A program made the position numbers and the translations under genes. From assembly GCA_964644025.1 (NCBI GenBank), contig CAZXVW010000192.1, positions 1 through 8,056 on the forward strand: a DNA stretch of 8,056 bases. Reading direction: 5' to 3'. A model generated the notes under the pieces. That model saw only the letters and a program-made list of their open reading frames with translations, did not search any database and was not told the DNA's origin. How positions within the stretch are numbered: the stretch's first letter is position 1; each line of letters begins with the position of its first letter. The DNA is from CAZXVW01 sp964644025 (GTDB lineage Bacteria > Acidobacteriota > Terriglobia > Bryobacterales > Bryobacteraceae). Below are positions 1 through 5,876 of this stretch, piece after piece.

Positions 1-21
1 CGGGACACAGGGGACAGTGCC
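1..21. repeat. Partial copy of the end-of-window palindromic repeat (right arm)
   Basis: These bases match 8036-8056 in the same orientation at 20 of 21 positions; the only difference is G19 versus C8054. The first 18 bases are identical. At the far end this segment forms the right arm of an imperfect palindrome, so the left arm of this copy probably lies outside the window. It sits downstream of the DUF1080 gene in an intergenic space, as expected for a dispersed REP-like element. No transposase gene is visible beside it. Confidence 0.7.
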
Positions 22-28
22 AGACGTA

Positions 29-49
29 GCGCCGGCTCAGGACCGGCGC
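29..49. other. GC-rich perfect hairpin downstream of the DUF1080 gene
   Basis: GCGCCGG (29-35) and CCGGCGC (43-49) form a perfect 7-bp stem around a 7-nt loop. It lies 47 nt past the stop codon of the minus-strand DUF1080 gene, where a terminator would be expected. Neither strand has a U-run after the stem, so it does not fit the standard intrinsic terminator. It could be a U-tract-independent terminator, an mRNA 3' end stabiliser or chance pairing in GC-rich DNA. Confidence 0.35.
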
Positions 50-95
50 ATCAACGGCGCGAAAAAGCCGGTAAACAGGCGCTCGGTCGCCAGGT

Positions 96-728
96 TCAGC
101 GGTGGGTGAGGTCGCGGAGGTAGATGTCCTTGAAGCGCATGTTGCCTTCGCCACCGGAGTGAAGTTGGAGGGCGATGTAGCCGTCGAAGGACTTCGGCTG
201 GGGATCGGTGAAGTCGATCATCTCGACGCCATTCAAACGGGCCACGTAACGGTTACCCTCCACGCGAACCTGCAGGTCGTTCCAGTCGTGCTGCCGGACA
301 ACGGTTTCCTTGTCCGGAGACGGCCAGACCACCCAGCGGCGGCCATCGCCGTAGATGCCAGCGGTATGGTGGTTGATCTGGCAGTCGATTTCAAACTGCA
401 GTCCCTGGGTGACGGTCGGCGTACCCGGCTTGAAATCCACGTGGAAGAACAGCCCGCTGTTGCCGTCGCCCTCGCACTTGAAGCGGAGTCCGAGCTGGAA
501 GTCCTTGTACTTGTTCTCCGTTCTCAGGTAACCGTAGGCTTTGGTAACAGCGATTCCGTGGATGGTGCCGTCCTCGACCACCCATTTCTCGTGGCCGACT
601 TCGACCCAGCCGGACAGGTCCTTGCCATTGAACAGCGGGACCCAATCCTCGCCCGGCAGCTTGGCCTGCTGGGCGGGTAAAGACCAGAGAAAAGCGAAGA
701 GAAACAGCGCGGTATTCCTGATGACCAT
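96..728 (-). CDS. Secreted DUF1080 (3-keto-disaccharide hydrolase fold) protein
   Basis: The product is a 210-residue single-domain protein. Residues 1-20 look like a Sec signal peptide: a short basic start (MVIR), a hydrophobic core at about 6-17, and a likely cleavage site near LPAQ. The rest matches the DUF1080 / 3-keto-disaccharide hydrolase family, a concanavalin-like beta-sandwich. Visible landmarks are FNGKDLSGW (33-41), NSGLFFH (90-96), GLQFEIDC (109-116), WNDLQVRVEG (149-158) and the closing NMRFKDIYLRDL (196-207). Family members are usually exported, and some hydrolyse 3-keto-glycosides during carbohydrate breakdown; the substrate here cannot be read from sequence. The ATG at 728 is the only start that preserves the signal peptide. 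Its only purine-rich stretch (GGGG, 2 nt upstream) is too close to be a good ribosome binding site. The gene lies 57 nt after glmM, separated by a hairpin, and has no functional link to it, so it may be transcribed separately. Confidence 0.88.
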   Translation of the reverse strand: MVIRNTALFLFAFLWSLPAQQAKLPGEDWVPLFNGKDLSGWVEVGHEKWVVEDGTIHGIAVTKAYGYLRTENKYKDFQLGLRFKCEGDGNSGLFFHVDFKPGTPTVTQGLQFEIDCQINHHTAGIYGDGRRWVVWPSPDKETVVRQHDWNDLQVRVEGNRYVARLNGVEMIDFTDPQPKSFDGYIALQLHSGGEGNMRFKDIYLRDLTHR

Positions 729-737
729 AACCCCGTC

Positions 738-743
738 ATCATA
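738..743 (-). promoter_or_regulatory. Candidate -10 element for the DUF1080 gene
   Basis: On the minus strand the sequence reads TATGAT, one mismatch from TATAAT, ending 9 nt before the ATG at 728. Transcription would start at about 731-730, leaving almost no 5' leader. I see no convincing -35 hexamer; the position 17 bp upstream reads CGCACT. The call rests on one hexamer plus the poor ribosome binding site, so it is tentative. Confidence 0.3.
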
Positions 744-766
744 CCCCGCCGGGAGGAGAGAGTGCG

Positions 767-784
767 GCCGGCGCCTCCGCCGGC
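767..784 (-). terminator. Hairpin immediately after glmM, possible terminator or attenuator
   Basis: GCCGGCG (767-773) and CGCCGGC (778-784) form a perfect 7-bp GC stem with a 4-nt loop. It begins one base after the glmM stop codon (TGA at 788-786). On the minus strand the following sequence is pyrimidine-rich (CGCACTCTCTCCTCCC) but has no U-run. It may reduce readthrough into the DUF1080 gene or protect the 3' end of the cdaA-cdaR-glmM mRNA. Confidence 0.4.
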
Positions 785-785
785 G

Positions 786-2141
786 TCAGCACTCCCCACC
801 AAGATCGCGGCGAATGGCATCGGCGATGCGCCGGGCGAAGGTCTCGACGCGGTCTTCGTCCGGGCCCTCGACCATGACGCGGGCCAGGGCCTCGGTGCCA
901 GAGAACCGCACCACCACCCGGCCAGCGTCACCGAAGGCCTCCTCAGCAGCCCGGATCTGGTCGCGGACGGCGGGCACCTCATCGAGCGGCCGGCGGCGGC
1001 GGACGCGGATGCTGATCAGCCGCTGCGGGTAGATTTTCATCCCGCTGGTGAGCTGGTCGAGATCCTGGCCGGTTTCGCGCATTACGTCGAGGACGCGGAG
1101 CGCGGTGAGCAAGCCGTCGCCGGTGGTGGCGTACTCGCGGAAGATGATGTGGCCGGACTGTTCGCCGCCGAGCAGAGCGCCGCGGCGGCGCATTTCCTCA
1201 AGCACGTACTTGTCGCCGACCGGGGTCCGCAGCATCCGGATGCCGTGAACGGCGAGAGCCCTTTCCAGGCCGAGGTTCGACATGACGGTGGCCACCACCT
1301 CCGGCACGCCGTCCCCAGCGGTCAGCTTGCTCCGGGCGTGGAGCGCGCGGCCGCAAACGAGCAGGACGCAGTCACCGTCGACGATGCGGCCGCTCGGGGA
1401 GATGAACAGGGCGCGGTCGGCGTCGCCGTCAAAGGCCACGCCGAGGTCAGCCCGGCGGGCCAGCACCTCCCGGCGCAGCAGTTCCGGGTATAGCGCTCCG
1501 CAGTTCTGGTTGATGTTGCGCCCGTTGGGAGAACAAGCCACGGCGTGGATCCTGGCGCCGATTCGCTCGAACAGTGGTGGGGCGAGAGCAGTGGCGGCGC
1601 CGTGGGCGCAATCGACGACCAGGGAGAGGCCGTCCGCCGGGGTTGCGGTGGAGGCGAGGTAATCCAAGTAGCGGGCGGCGAGTTCCGGCTCGACACGAAC
1701 GTCCGCCTCGCGCGGCTCGAGGCGATGCTCGCGGAACCGGAAGATCTCCTGCTCCAGATCAGCCTCCTCGGCGTCCGGCAGCTTATAGCCGGAGTGGTCG
1801 AAGACCTTGATGCCGTTATCCTGGTACGGGTTGTGAGAGGCGGAAATCATCACGCCGGCGACGAAGGGACCGCTTCGGGCCAGGTAAGCCACTCCAGGGG
1901 TGGTGATCACGCCGGCGAAGCGCGGCCGGGCCCCGGCCCGCGCGAGACCTCCAGCCACCTGCCGGGCGAGCCAGGAGCCGGATTCGCGGGTGTCCATGCC
2001 AATGACGACATCCGGGTGATCCGGGTGGCGCGCGACCCAGCGGCCGAGCGCGGCGCCGAAGGCATGAGCAGTGAGCGGGTCCAGCGGATAGCGGCCCGCG
2101 ATGCCGCGAATGCCATCGGTACCAAACAACTGCCGGGCCAT
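786..2141 (-). CDS. glmM: Phosphoglucosamine mutase GlmM
   Basis: This 451-residue cytoplasmic enzyme interconverts glucosamine-6-phosphate and glucosamine-1-phosphate, on the route to UDP-GlcNAc for peptidoglycan and lipopolysaccharide. All alpha-D-phosphohexomutase signatures are present. The N-terminal LFGTDGIRG is at 5-13. The active-site loop SASHNP (100-105) carries the phosphoserine at S102, the same number as in E. coli GlmM. The metal-binding DGDADR is at 238-243, the sugar-specificity loop GEQSGH at 326-331 and the phosphate-binding RFSGTE at 412-417. Length is normal for the family (about 445-450). The usual SGTEP proline is alanine here (A418). The start fits the conserved N-terminus, and AAAGGA lies 13 nt upstream. 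It follows cdaR by 20 nt and is the last gene of the c-di-AMP operon. In Firmicutes GlmM binds and inhibits CdaA, so the arrangement may be regulatory as well as co-transcriptional. Confidence 0.97.
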   Translation of the reverse strand: MARQLFGTDGIRGIAGRYPLDPLTAHAFGAALGRWVARHPDHPDVVIGMDTRESGSWLARQVAGGLARAGARPRFAGVITTPGVAYLARSGPFVAGVMISASHNPYQDNGIKVFDHSGYKLPDAEEADLEQEIFRFREHRLEPREADVRVEPELAARYLDYLASTATPADGLSLVVDCAHGAATALAPPLFERIGARIHAVACSPNGRNINQNCGALYPELLRREVLARRADLGVAFDGDADRALFISPSGRIVDGDCVLLVCGRALHARSKLTAGDGVPEVVATVMSNLGLERALAVHGIRMLRTPVGDKYVLEEMRRRGALLGGEQSGHIIFREYATTGDGLLTALRVLDVMRETGQDLDQLTSGMKIYPQRLISIRVRRRRPLDEVPAVRDQIRAAEEAFGDAGRVVVRFSGTEALARVMVEGPDEDRVETFARRIADAIRRDLGGEC

Positions 2142-2161
2142 CTTGATGAAGAGTTCCTTTG

Positions 2162-2812
2162 CTACTGGATTTTGGCGACGTGGATCTTCACGGTCACGCG
2201 CGGATCGGTATCGAAACGGACCTGGGGATCGGAGACGAAGGTGTTCACGCGGAATTCGGCCTTGCCCACGACGTTACTCAAGTCAATGGAATCGGTGTCC
2301 ACGAAGCTCACCTGTTCGACGTTACTTTGCGGGCCCACGATGGGCAGTTGCTCGGGGACAACCTCCTGGCTCTCGACGCGGTAGCCATCCGGCGGCGGAT
2401 TGGAGATGTGGAGGCGCACCGGCACCAGGCGGGAGACGCGCCGTTCAAAGCGCAGCCGGATCTGCGCCGGCACGGCGCGGAGGAACTCGACCGCGTTGGG
2501 CAGGGAAACGTTGGAGGCCTGGATGGTGTACGTCCAGTCTCCGGGACGGTTGATGTTGCCGAGATCCAGGATAACGGCGGCGTCGGAAAGGTCCTCCGGT
2601 TTGAGCCGCCCGGAGGGGCCCCGCACCTGCAACTGGACCCGGTTGACGAGATTCCCACTTAACTCGAGGTCGACCGGCATTCCTCTAAACAGCACAGGGA
2701 CTGAGACGGTGGTGGCCAACTGGGGCTCGCGAACGAAGGCAACCCAGAGCAGCAGAGCTGAAGCCAGGGAGAGCAATTTCCAGCCCAGGTTTCGCGTGAG
2801 GAGCTCGATCAT
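2162..2812 (-). CDS. cdaR: CdaR-like YbbR-domain protein, regulator of diadenylate cyclase
   Basis: The product is 216 residues: a short N-terminus, one membrane helix (about 10-27, in the typical context LTRNLGWKLLSLASALLLW), then about 185 residues predicted outside the membrane. The outer part reads as two YbbR repeats, roughly 33-120 and 125-214, rich in alternating beta-strand hydrophobics. Bacillus CdaR has four such repeats, so this is a compact version. In Firmicutes, CdaR binds the membrane cyclase CdaA and tunes c-di-AMP output; here that role is inferred from gene order and domain content. The start is well fixed. The ATG overlaps the cdaA stop codon as ATGA (2812-2809), and a strong AAGGAGG lies 10 nt upstream inside cdaA. 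No catalytic motif is present or expected. Confidence 0.9.
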   Translation of the reverse strand: MIELLTRNLGWKLLSLASALLLWVAFVREPQLATTVSVPVLFRGMPVDLELSGNLVNRVQLQVRGPSGRLKPEDLSDAAVILDLGNINRPGDWTYTIQASNVSLPNAVEFLRAVPAQIRLRFERRVSRLVPVRLHISNPPPDGYRVESQEVVPEQLPIVGPQSNVEQVSFVDTDSIDLSNVVGKAEFRVNTFVSDPQVRFDTDPRVTVKIHVAKIQ

Positions 2813-3672
2813 AAGGATGGGGCCTCCTTCGAGCCAGCTTTCTGGGTAGCGACCGCGGCCACCGGTTCCGTGGGGGCGGGGGCCGCGGCGCGCTGCTTAC
2901 CGGTGCCGAAGTGCCGGGCAATCCGCTTTGCCACCTCCTCCAGGGTCACGTGGGTGTGGATTTCCCCGAAGGCGGCAATGGAAATCCGACCGGTTTCCTC
3001 GGAGACGACGAGCGCCAGGCAATCGGTCTCCTCGGTGACCCCGATAGCGGCCCGGTGGCGAGTGCCGAGGGTGCTCATGAGACGGGGGTTCATGCTCAGT
3101 GGGAGGAAACAGGCGGCGGCGGCCAGCCGGTCTCCCTGGATGATGACCGCGCCGTCATGCATGGCGCCCCCGGGATGGAAAACACTGAGCAGGAGGTCGC
3201 GGGACAGAACACCGTCAATGCGCACGCCGCTCTCGACGAAGGTCCGCAGGCCGATGTCACGCTCCAGGACGATCAGCGCCCCGGTTTTGGTTCGCGAGAG
3301 GGTTTCCAGGGCGAGCAGGATCTCCTCGGCGAACTCCCGGCGGTTCAAATGCTGGCTGGCGGAAAGGAAGCCGCGGCGCCCCATTCGGGCGAGGAGGCGG
3401 CGCAGGTCCGACTGGAACATGACGATGAGGGCAAACACCGTGTACGGCGCCAGCATCTCAAGGATGCTGCGAAGCAGTTCCAGGCCGGCGCGCACGGCGA
3501 TGACGTATACCACCACCAACATGATCACGCCGGCAACGATGTGCACGGCGCGCCGGCCGCGGATCATCATGAAGAACTGGTAGATGAGGAAGGCGACGGC
3601 AAGGATATCAATGAGCGCGGTGAGACCGGTTCCGGGTAGGGAAGAAAACAACGGGATGTCCAGCAAGCCCAT
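2809..3672 (-). CDS. cdaA: Membrane diadenylate cyclase CdaA (c-di-AMP synthase)
   Basis: This 287-residue integral membrane protein condenses two ATP molecules into cyclic di-AMP. Three hydrophobic helices occupy about 17-36, 43-60 and 73-87, followed by a basic linker. The DAC catalytic domain spans about 108-240. Diagnostic motifs are intact: ALIVLER (132-138), HDGAVII with the DGA triad at 173-175, GTRHRAAIG with RHR at 205-207, and SEETGRIS (224-231). The order and spacing match CdaA (DacA/YbbP type), not the soluble DisA. After about residue 258 there is an Ala/Pro/Lys-rich, low-complexity tail of about 30 residues that looks disordered. The gene leads the cdaA-cdaR-glmM cluster, known best in Firmicutes, where c-di-AMP controls potassium and osmolyte transport and cell-wall homeostasis. 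The ATG at 3672 has a weak GGA 8 nt upstream, but the first helix and the MGLLDIP start agree with it. No c-di-AMP phosphodiesterase is in the window. Confidence 0.96.
   Translation of the reverse strand: MGLLDIPLFSSLPGTGLTALIDILAVAFLIYQFFMMIRGRRAVHIVAGVIMLVVVYVIAVRAGLELLRSILEMLAPYTVFALIVMFQSDLRRLLARMGRRGFLSASQHLNRREFAEEILLALETLSRTKTGALIVLERDIGLRTFVESGVRIDGVLSRDLLLSVFHPGGAMHDGAVIIQGDRLAAAACFLPLSMNPRLMSTLGTRHRAAIGVTEETDCLALVVSEETGRISIAAFGEIHTHVTLEEVAKRIARHFGTGKQRAAAPAPTEPVAAVATQKAGSKEAPSL
2823..2829 (-). promoter_or_regulatory. Strong Shine-Dalgarno for cdaR inside cdaA
   Basis: The minus strand reads AAGGAGG, a near-perfect anti-16S match, 10 nt before the cdaR ATG at 2812. It lies within the last codons of cdaA and fixes the overlapping ATGA start of cdaR. 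cdaR can therefore be translated efficiently by fresh initiation as well as by coupling. Confidence 0.8.
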
Positions 3673-3707
3673 GATTCAGTTCCGGGAACCGAGCCTGTCC
3701 CCACACT

Positions 3708-3736
3708 ATTCTATCGAAATGGCGGGAATATCACCA
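3708..3736 (-). promoter_or_regulatory. Candidate promoter for the cdaA-cdaR-glmM operon
   Basis: On the minus strand a TAGAAT hexamer (3713-3708) differs from TATAAT at one position. It lies 35 nt before the cdaA ATG and would start transcription near 3701. At 17-bp spacing the -35 position reads TGGTGA (3736-3731), only 3 of 6 matches to TTGACA. It is among the few AT-rich spots in the 146-nt gap between the DUF362 gene and cdaA, and supports a promoter of the operon's own. Confidence 0.45.
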
Positions 3737-3761
3737 CAAGCCGTTCAAATCGCAGCCAGTT

Positions 3762-3783
3762 ACCGCCCCGGAGGGCAGGCGGT
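3762..3783 (-). terminator. Weak hairpin after the DUF362 gene
   Basis: ACCGCC (3762-3767) and GGCGGT (3778-3783) can pair over a 10-nt loop, 35 nt past the DUF362 stop codon. No U-run follows on the minus strand. It is a possible but weak transcription end separating the DUF362 gene from cdaA. Confidence 0.25.
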
Positions 3784-3818
3784 CCAAAGCAGGCGCGGTG
3801 CGCAGCGGGGGCGCCGGC

Positions 3819-4934
3819 TCAGACTTGGAAGGGGTAGCGGGCCTCATCCAGGCAGAGGCCGCGCAGCTCGATTTCCCCGAGGTCGGTGGTGCCGAGGCCC
3901 AGCGCCTCGGCCAGCCGCAGGGTGTTGTCGCAGCCGGTGAACGGCGGCCGGCCGCGGCCGGCGCCCGGATCGAAGCCCATGACGGCGGTGGCCACCGCGT
4001 CGGTGGCGACGGGATTCCAACCGGCGATGAGGAGGCCGGGCCGGACGTAGCGAACGCCGGGAATCCACGGCCCTTCGCCGCCGGCAATGGTTTCCACGCC
4101 GTCAATGATCGCCAGGTCGATGGGCCGGGCGGCGGCGACCTCGGCGGTGATGCGGGGCACCCGGTAGCCGGGGTCACGGCTCGAGGTTGGATCGATTTCG
4201 GCGGGAGCCGAGCGGGAAGGCTGGCGGCTGCCGAAGTGGCAGACGGCGCCCCGTCCCGTGGTGGGATTCTCGTTCGGCTCGTCGAGGCCGGCGTCGTTGC
4301 CGTAAATCGAGCAAGGCAGATTGCCGAAGCAATTCTTCAACGAGAGGGTGACGCCGGTCGTGGCGTGCTGCTTGAGCTTGGCGAGCGAGATGAAGACGTC
4401 GGTGTCTTCGTAGGAATGGTTCAGGTCGTAGGCAGGGAAGATGGAGGGCTTACCAGGCACCGGGAGACGGGAGTAATGCTTCCCGGTCCCGAGCGTGTTG
4501 GTGTTCTCGAACTCGACCCGGGGCGCGGCTTGCTTGAGCGAGCGCACGTTCCAGCCGGCATCGAGCATGAACTCCTCCAGGGGTGCGGCGGTGGCGAAGG
4601 CGCCCTCGATCAGGCGAATCCGGCGGGCGCCGGCGCGGCCGAGCAAGTGAACCAGCGCGCCGACCAGCCTGGGGTGGCAGTAATGGGTAACGCCGGGAGT
4701 GCGTCCCTGTAGCCGGGACGCCGGACTGCCAGTCATGTTGAGCTTGACGGTAACGGTTTTGGCGCGTACGCGGCGCTCCAGTCCGCCGAGTTGATCAAAG
4801 AGGGTCCCCAGCATGCCGGCGAGGTCCTCGCTATAAGACCGGCAGCGGCGGATGGCCACCGGAGCAGTGGGCGGGCGCCGGGAGCCCAGCGCGGGCGCAG
4901 CCGCCATCATGGCGAGCAATTCACGTCGGGTCAT
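3819..4934 (-). CDS. DUF362 family protein with Tat-type signal peptide
   Basis: The product is 371 residues. It opens with MTRRELLAMM, a short twin-arginine motif (T-R-R-x-L-L) followed by an Ala-rich hydrophobic stretch to about residue 16, suggesting Tat export. The body fits DUF362: VKLNMTG (63-69), a central KLKQHATTGVTLSLKNCFGN (186-205), DLAIIDGVETIAGGEGPW (273-290) and NPVATDAVAT (307-316). No molecular function is established for most members; many carry or sit next to ferredoxin-like domains. Here the seven cysteines (31, 86, 202, 208, 232, 335, 361) are scattered with no CxxCxxC cluster, so a 4Fe-4S ferredoxin module is absent. Tat export would suggest a folded or cofactor-bearing protein, but none can be named. 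The start is supported by AGGGGAG 10 nt upstream (4951-4945). It is 146 nt from cdaA and divergent from proC by 96 nt, so a shared job with either is not implied. Confidence 0.85.
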   Translation of the reverse strand: MTRRELLAMMAAAPALGSRRPPTAPVAIRRCRSYSEDLAGMLGTLFDQLGGLERRVRAKTVTVKLNMTGSPASRLQGRTPGVTHYCHPRLVGALVHLLGRAGARRIRLIEGAFATAAPLEEFMLDAGWNVRSLKQAAPRVEFENTNTLGTGKHYSRLPVPGKPSIFPAYDLNHSYEDTDVFISLAKLKQHATTGVTLSLKNCFGNLPCSIYGNDAGLDEPNENPTTGRGAVCHFGSRQPSRSAPAEIDPTSSRDPGYRVPRITAEVAAARPIDLAIIDGVETIAGGEGPWIPGVRYVRPGLLIAGWNPVATDAVATAVMGFDPGAGRGRPPFTGCDNTLRLAEALGLGTTDLGEIELRGLCLDEARYPFQV

Positions 4935-5018
4935 TCACCTGTATCTCCCCTCAAGTCTTTTCTTTAGAATCTCACAGACCGTGTGCCGCTGTCCCGGCGG
5001 GCGGGATTCGCGCAACAG

Positions 5019-5024
5019 TACAAT
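5019..5024 (+). promoter_or_regulatory. Candidate -10 element giving a leaderless proC mRNA
   Basis: TACAAT is one mismatch from TATAAT and ends exactly 6 nt before the ATG at 5031. The expected transcription start therefore falls on the A of the start codon. No good Shine-Dalgarno is present: GTGGAA directly abuts the ATG, too close to work normally. The -35 position at 17-bp spacing reads GGCGGG, which is not recognisable. Together this suggests, but does not prove, leaderless expression. Confidence 0.4.
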
Positions 5025-5030
5025 GTGGAA

Positions 5031-5876
5031 ATGTCCCAAACGCGAAATATAGTCGTTATCGGAGCCGGCAATATCGGCGGCGCTCTCATCGGCGGAATAC
5101 TGGCCAGTGGAGTGGCGGACAAGAAGCACCTGCGGGCAACGGATTCCTCCCCCACCCGGGCCGCCGAGATTCGTGAGAAGTACTCCATCGAGGTGATGAG
5201 CAGTGGCAACGCGGAAGCCGTCAAGGCCGCCGACGTGGTCATCCTGGCGGTGAAACCGACCACGCTGCCGTTTGTGCTCAAGGAGATCCGGGATGTGCTC
5301 CGGGCCGACCAGATTCTCATCTCGGTGGCGGCGGCGTTCCTGAACGCCCTCATCGAGAGGATCATCAAGAAGCAGATGGCGGTGTTCCGGGCGATGCCGA
5401 ACATTCCGATCGTGGTGGGGGAAGGGGCCACCGGGCTGGCCTCGAACTCCGCGGCCACCGAAGAGCAACGGAAATTCGCCGAAAGCATCTTCCGGTCCTC
5501 GGGGGTGGTGTGCACCGTCGAGGAAGATCTGCTGCACGCGGTCACCGGGATGTCGGGCAGCGGACCCGCTTACATCTACATGGTCATCGAGGCGCTGGTG
5601 GCCGGCGGGGTCAAGATGGGCCTTTCGCAGCAGGTTTCGACCCGGCTGGCCGAGGAAACGGTGCTGGGGGCGGCGAAGCTGGTGCGGGAGACGATGCTGC
5701 ATCCGGCCATTCTGAAAGACAGGGTGACGACGCCCGGAGGCGTGACGATCGCGGCCATTCACGAACTGGAGCGGCACGGCTTGCGCGCCATGTTGATCTC
5801 GGCCGTGGAGACGGCGACGAAGAAGTCCAGAAACCTCACCGACGCGTTGATGTCCAAGTACGAAGAGGAAACATGA
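5031..5876 (+). CDS. proC: Pyrroline-5-carboxylate reductase
   Basis: This 281-residue cytoplasmic enzyme reduces delta-1-pyrroline-5-carboxylate to L-proline with NAD(P)H, the last step of proline synthesis. The N-terminal Rossmann fold carries IGAGNIGGALIGG (10-22) with the GxGxxG dinucleotide motif at 11-16. AVKP (73-76) and RAMPNIP (120-126) follow. The C-terminal dimer and catalytic domain has TGMSGSGPAYIY (172-183) and the ProC signature DRVTTPGGVTIAAIHELE (230-247). Length is typical (about 270-280). The ATG at 5031 puts the first beta-strand (NIVVIG) at residues 6-11, as in characterised ProC. A GTG at 4983 would add 16 residues that match nothing, so I rejected it. It is divergent from the DUF362 gene and overlaps the next gene by 4 nt, suggesting a two-gene operon. 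Confidence 0.96.
   Translation: MSQTRNIVVIGAGNIGGALIGGILASGVADKKHLRATDSSPTRAAEIREKYSIEVMSSGNAEAVKAADVVILAVKPTTLPFVLKEIRDVLRADQILISVAAAFLNALIERIIKKQMAVFRAMPNIPIVVGEGATGLASNSAATEEQRKFAESIFRSSGVVCTVEEDLLHAVTGMSGSGPAYIYMVIEALVAGGVKMGLSQQVSTRLAEETVLGAAKLVRETMLHPAILKDRVTTPGGVTIAAIHELERHGLRAMLISAVETATKKSRNLTDALMSKYEEET
5863..5869 (+). promoter_or_regulatory. Shine-Dalgarno fixing the oligopeptidase start
   Basis: AAGAGGA lies at the end of proC, 3 nt before the ATG at 5873. This spacing is short but usable. With the ATGA stop/start overlap at 5873-5876 it supports this start over in-frame upstream codons within proC. Confidence 0.65.

Noticed and set aside
1545..2384. Plus-strand open frame (279 codons) opposite glmM and cdaR
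   Set aside because: It crosses two well-supported minus-strand genes and resembles no protein family. The other plus-strand frames at 762-1493, 2911-3639 and 3798-4712 are rejected for the same reason.
3811..3822. 12-nt identity (GCGCCGGCTCAG) with 29-40
   Set aside because: It is short, GC-rich, and only the copy at 29 forms a hairpin, so chance is the simpler explanation.
4983..5030. Upstream GTG start that would extend ProC by 16 residues
   Set aside because: The added residues precede the Rossmann beta-strand and match nothing in ProC. The ATG at 5031 gives the normal N-terminus.
5510..5872. In-frame upstream extension of the oligopeptidase by 121 codons
   Set aside because: It is the +1 frame of proC. 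The ATGA overlap, ribosome binding site and family length all favour 5873.
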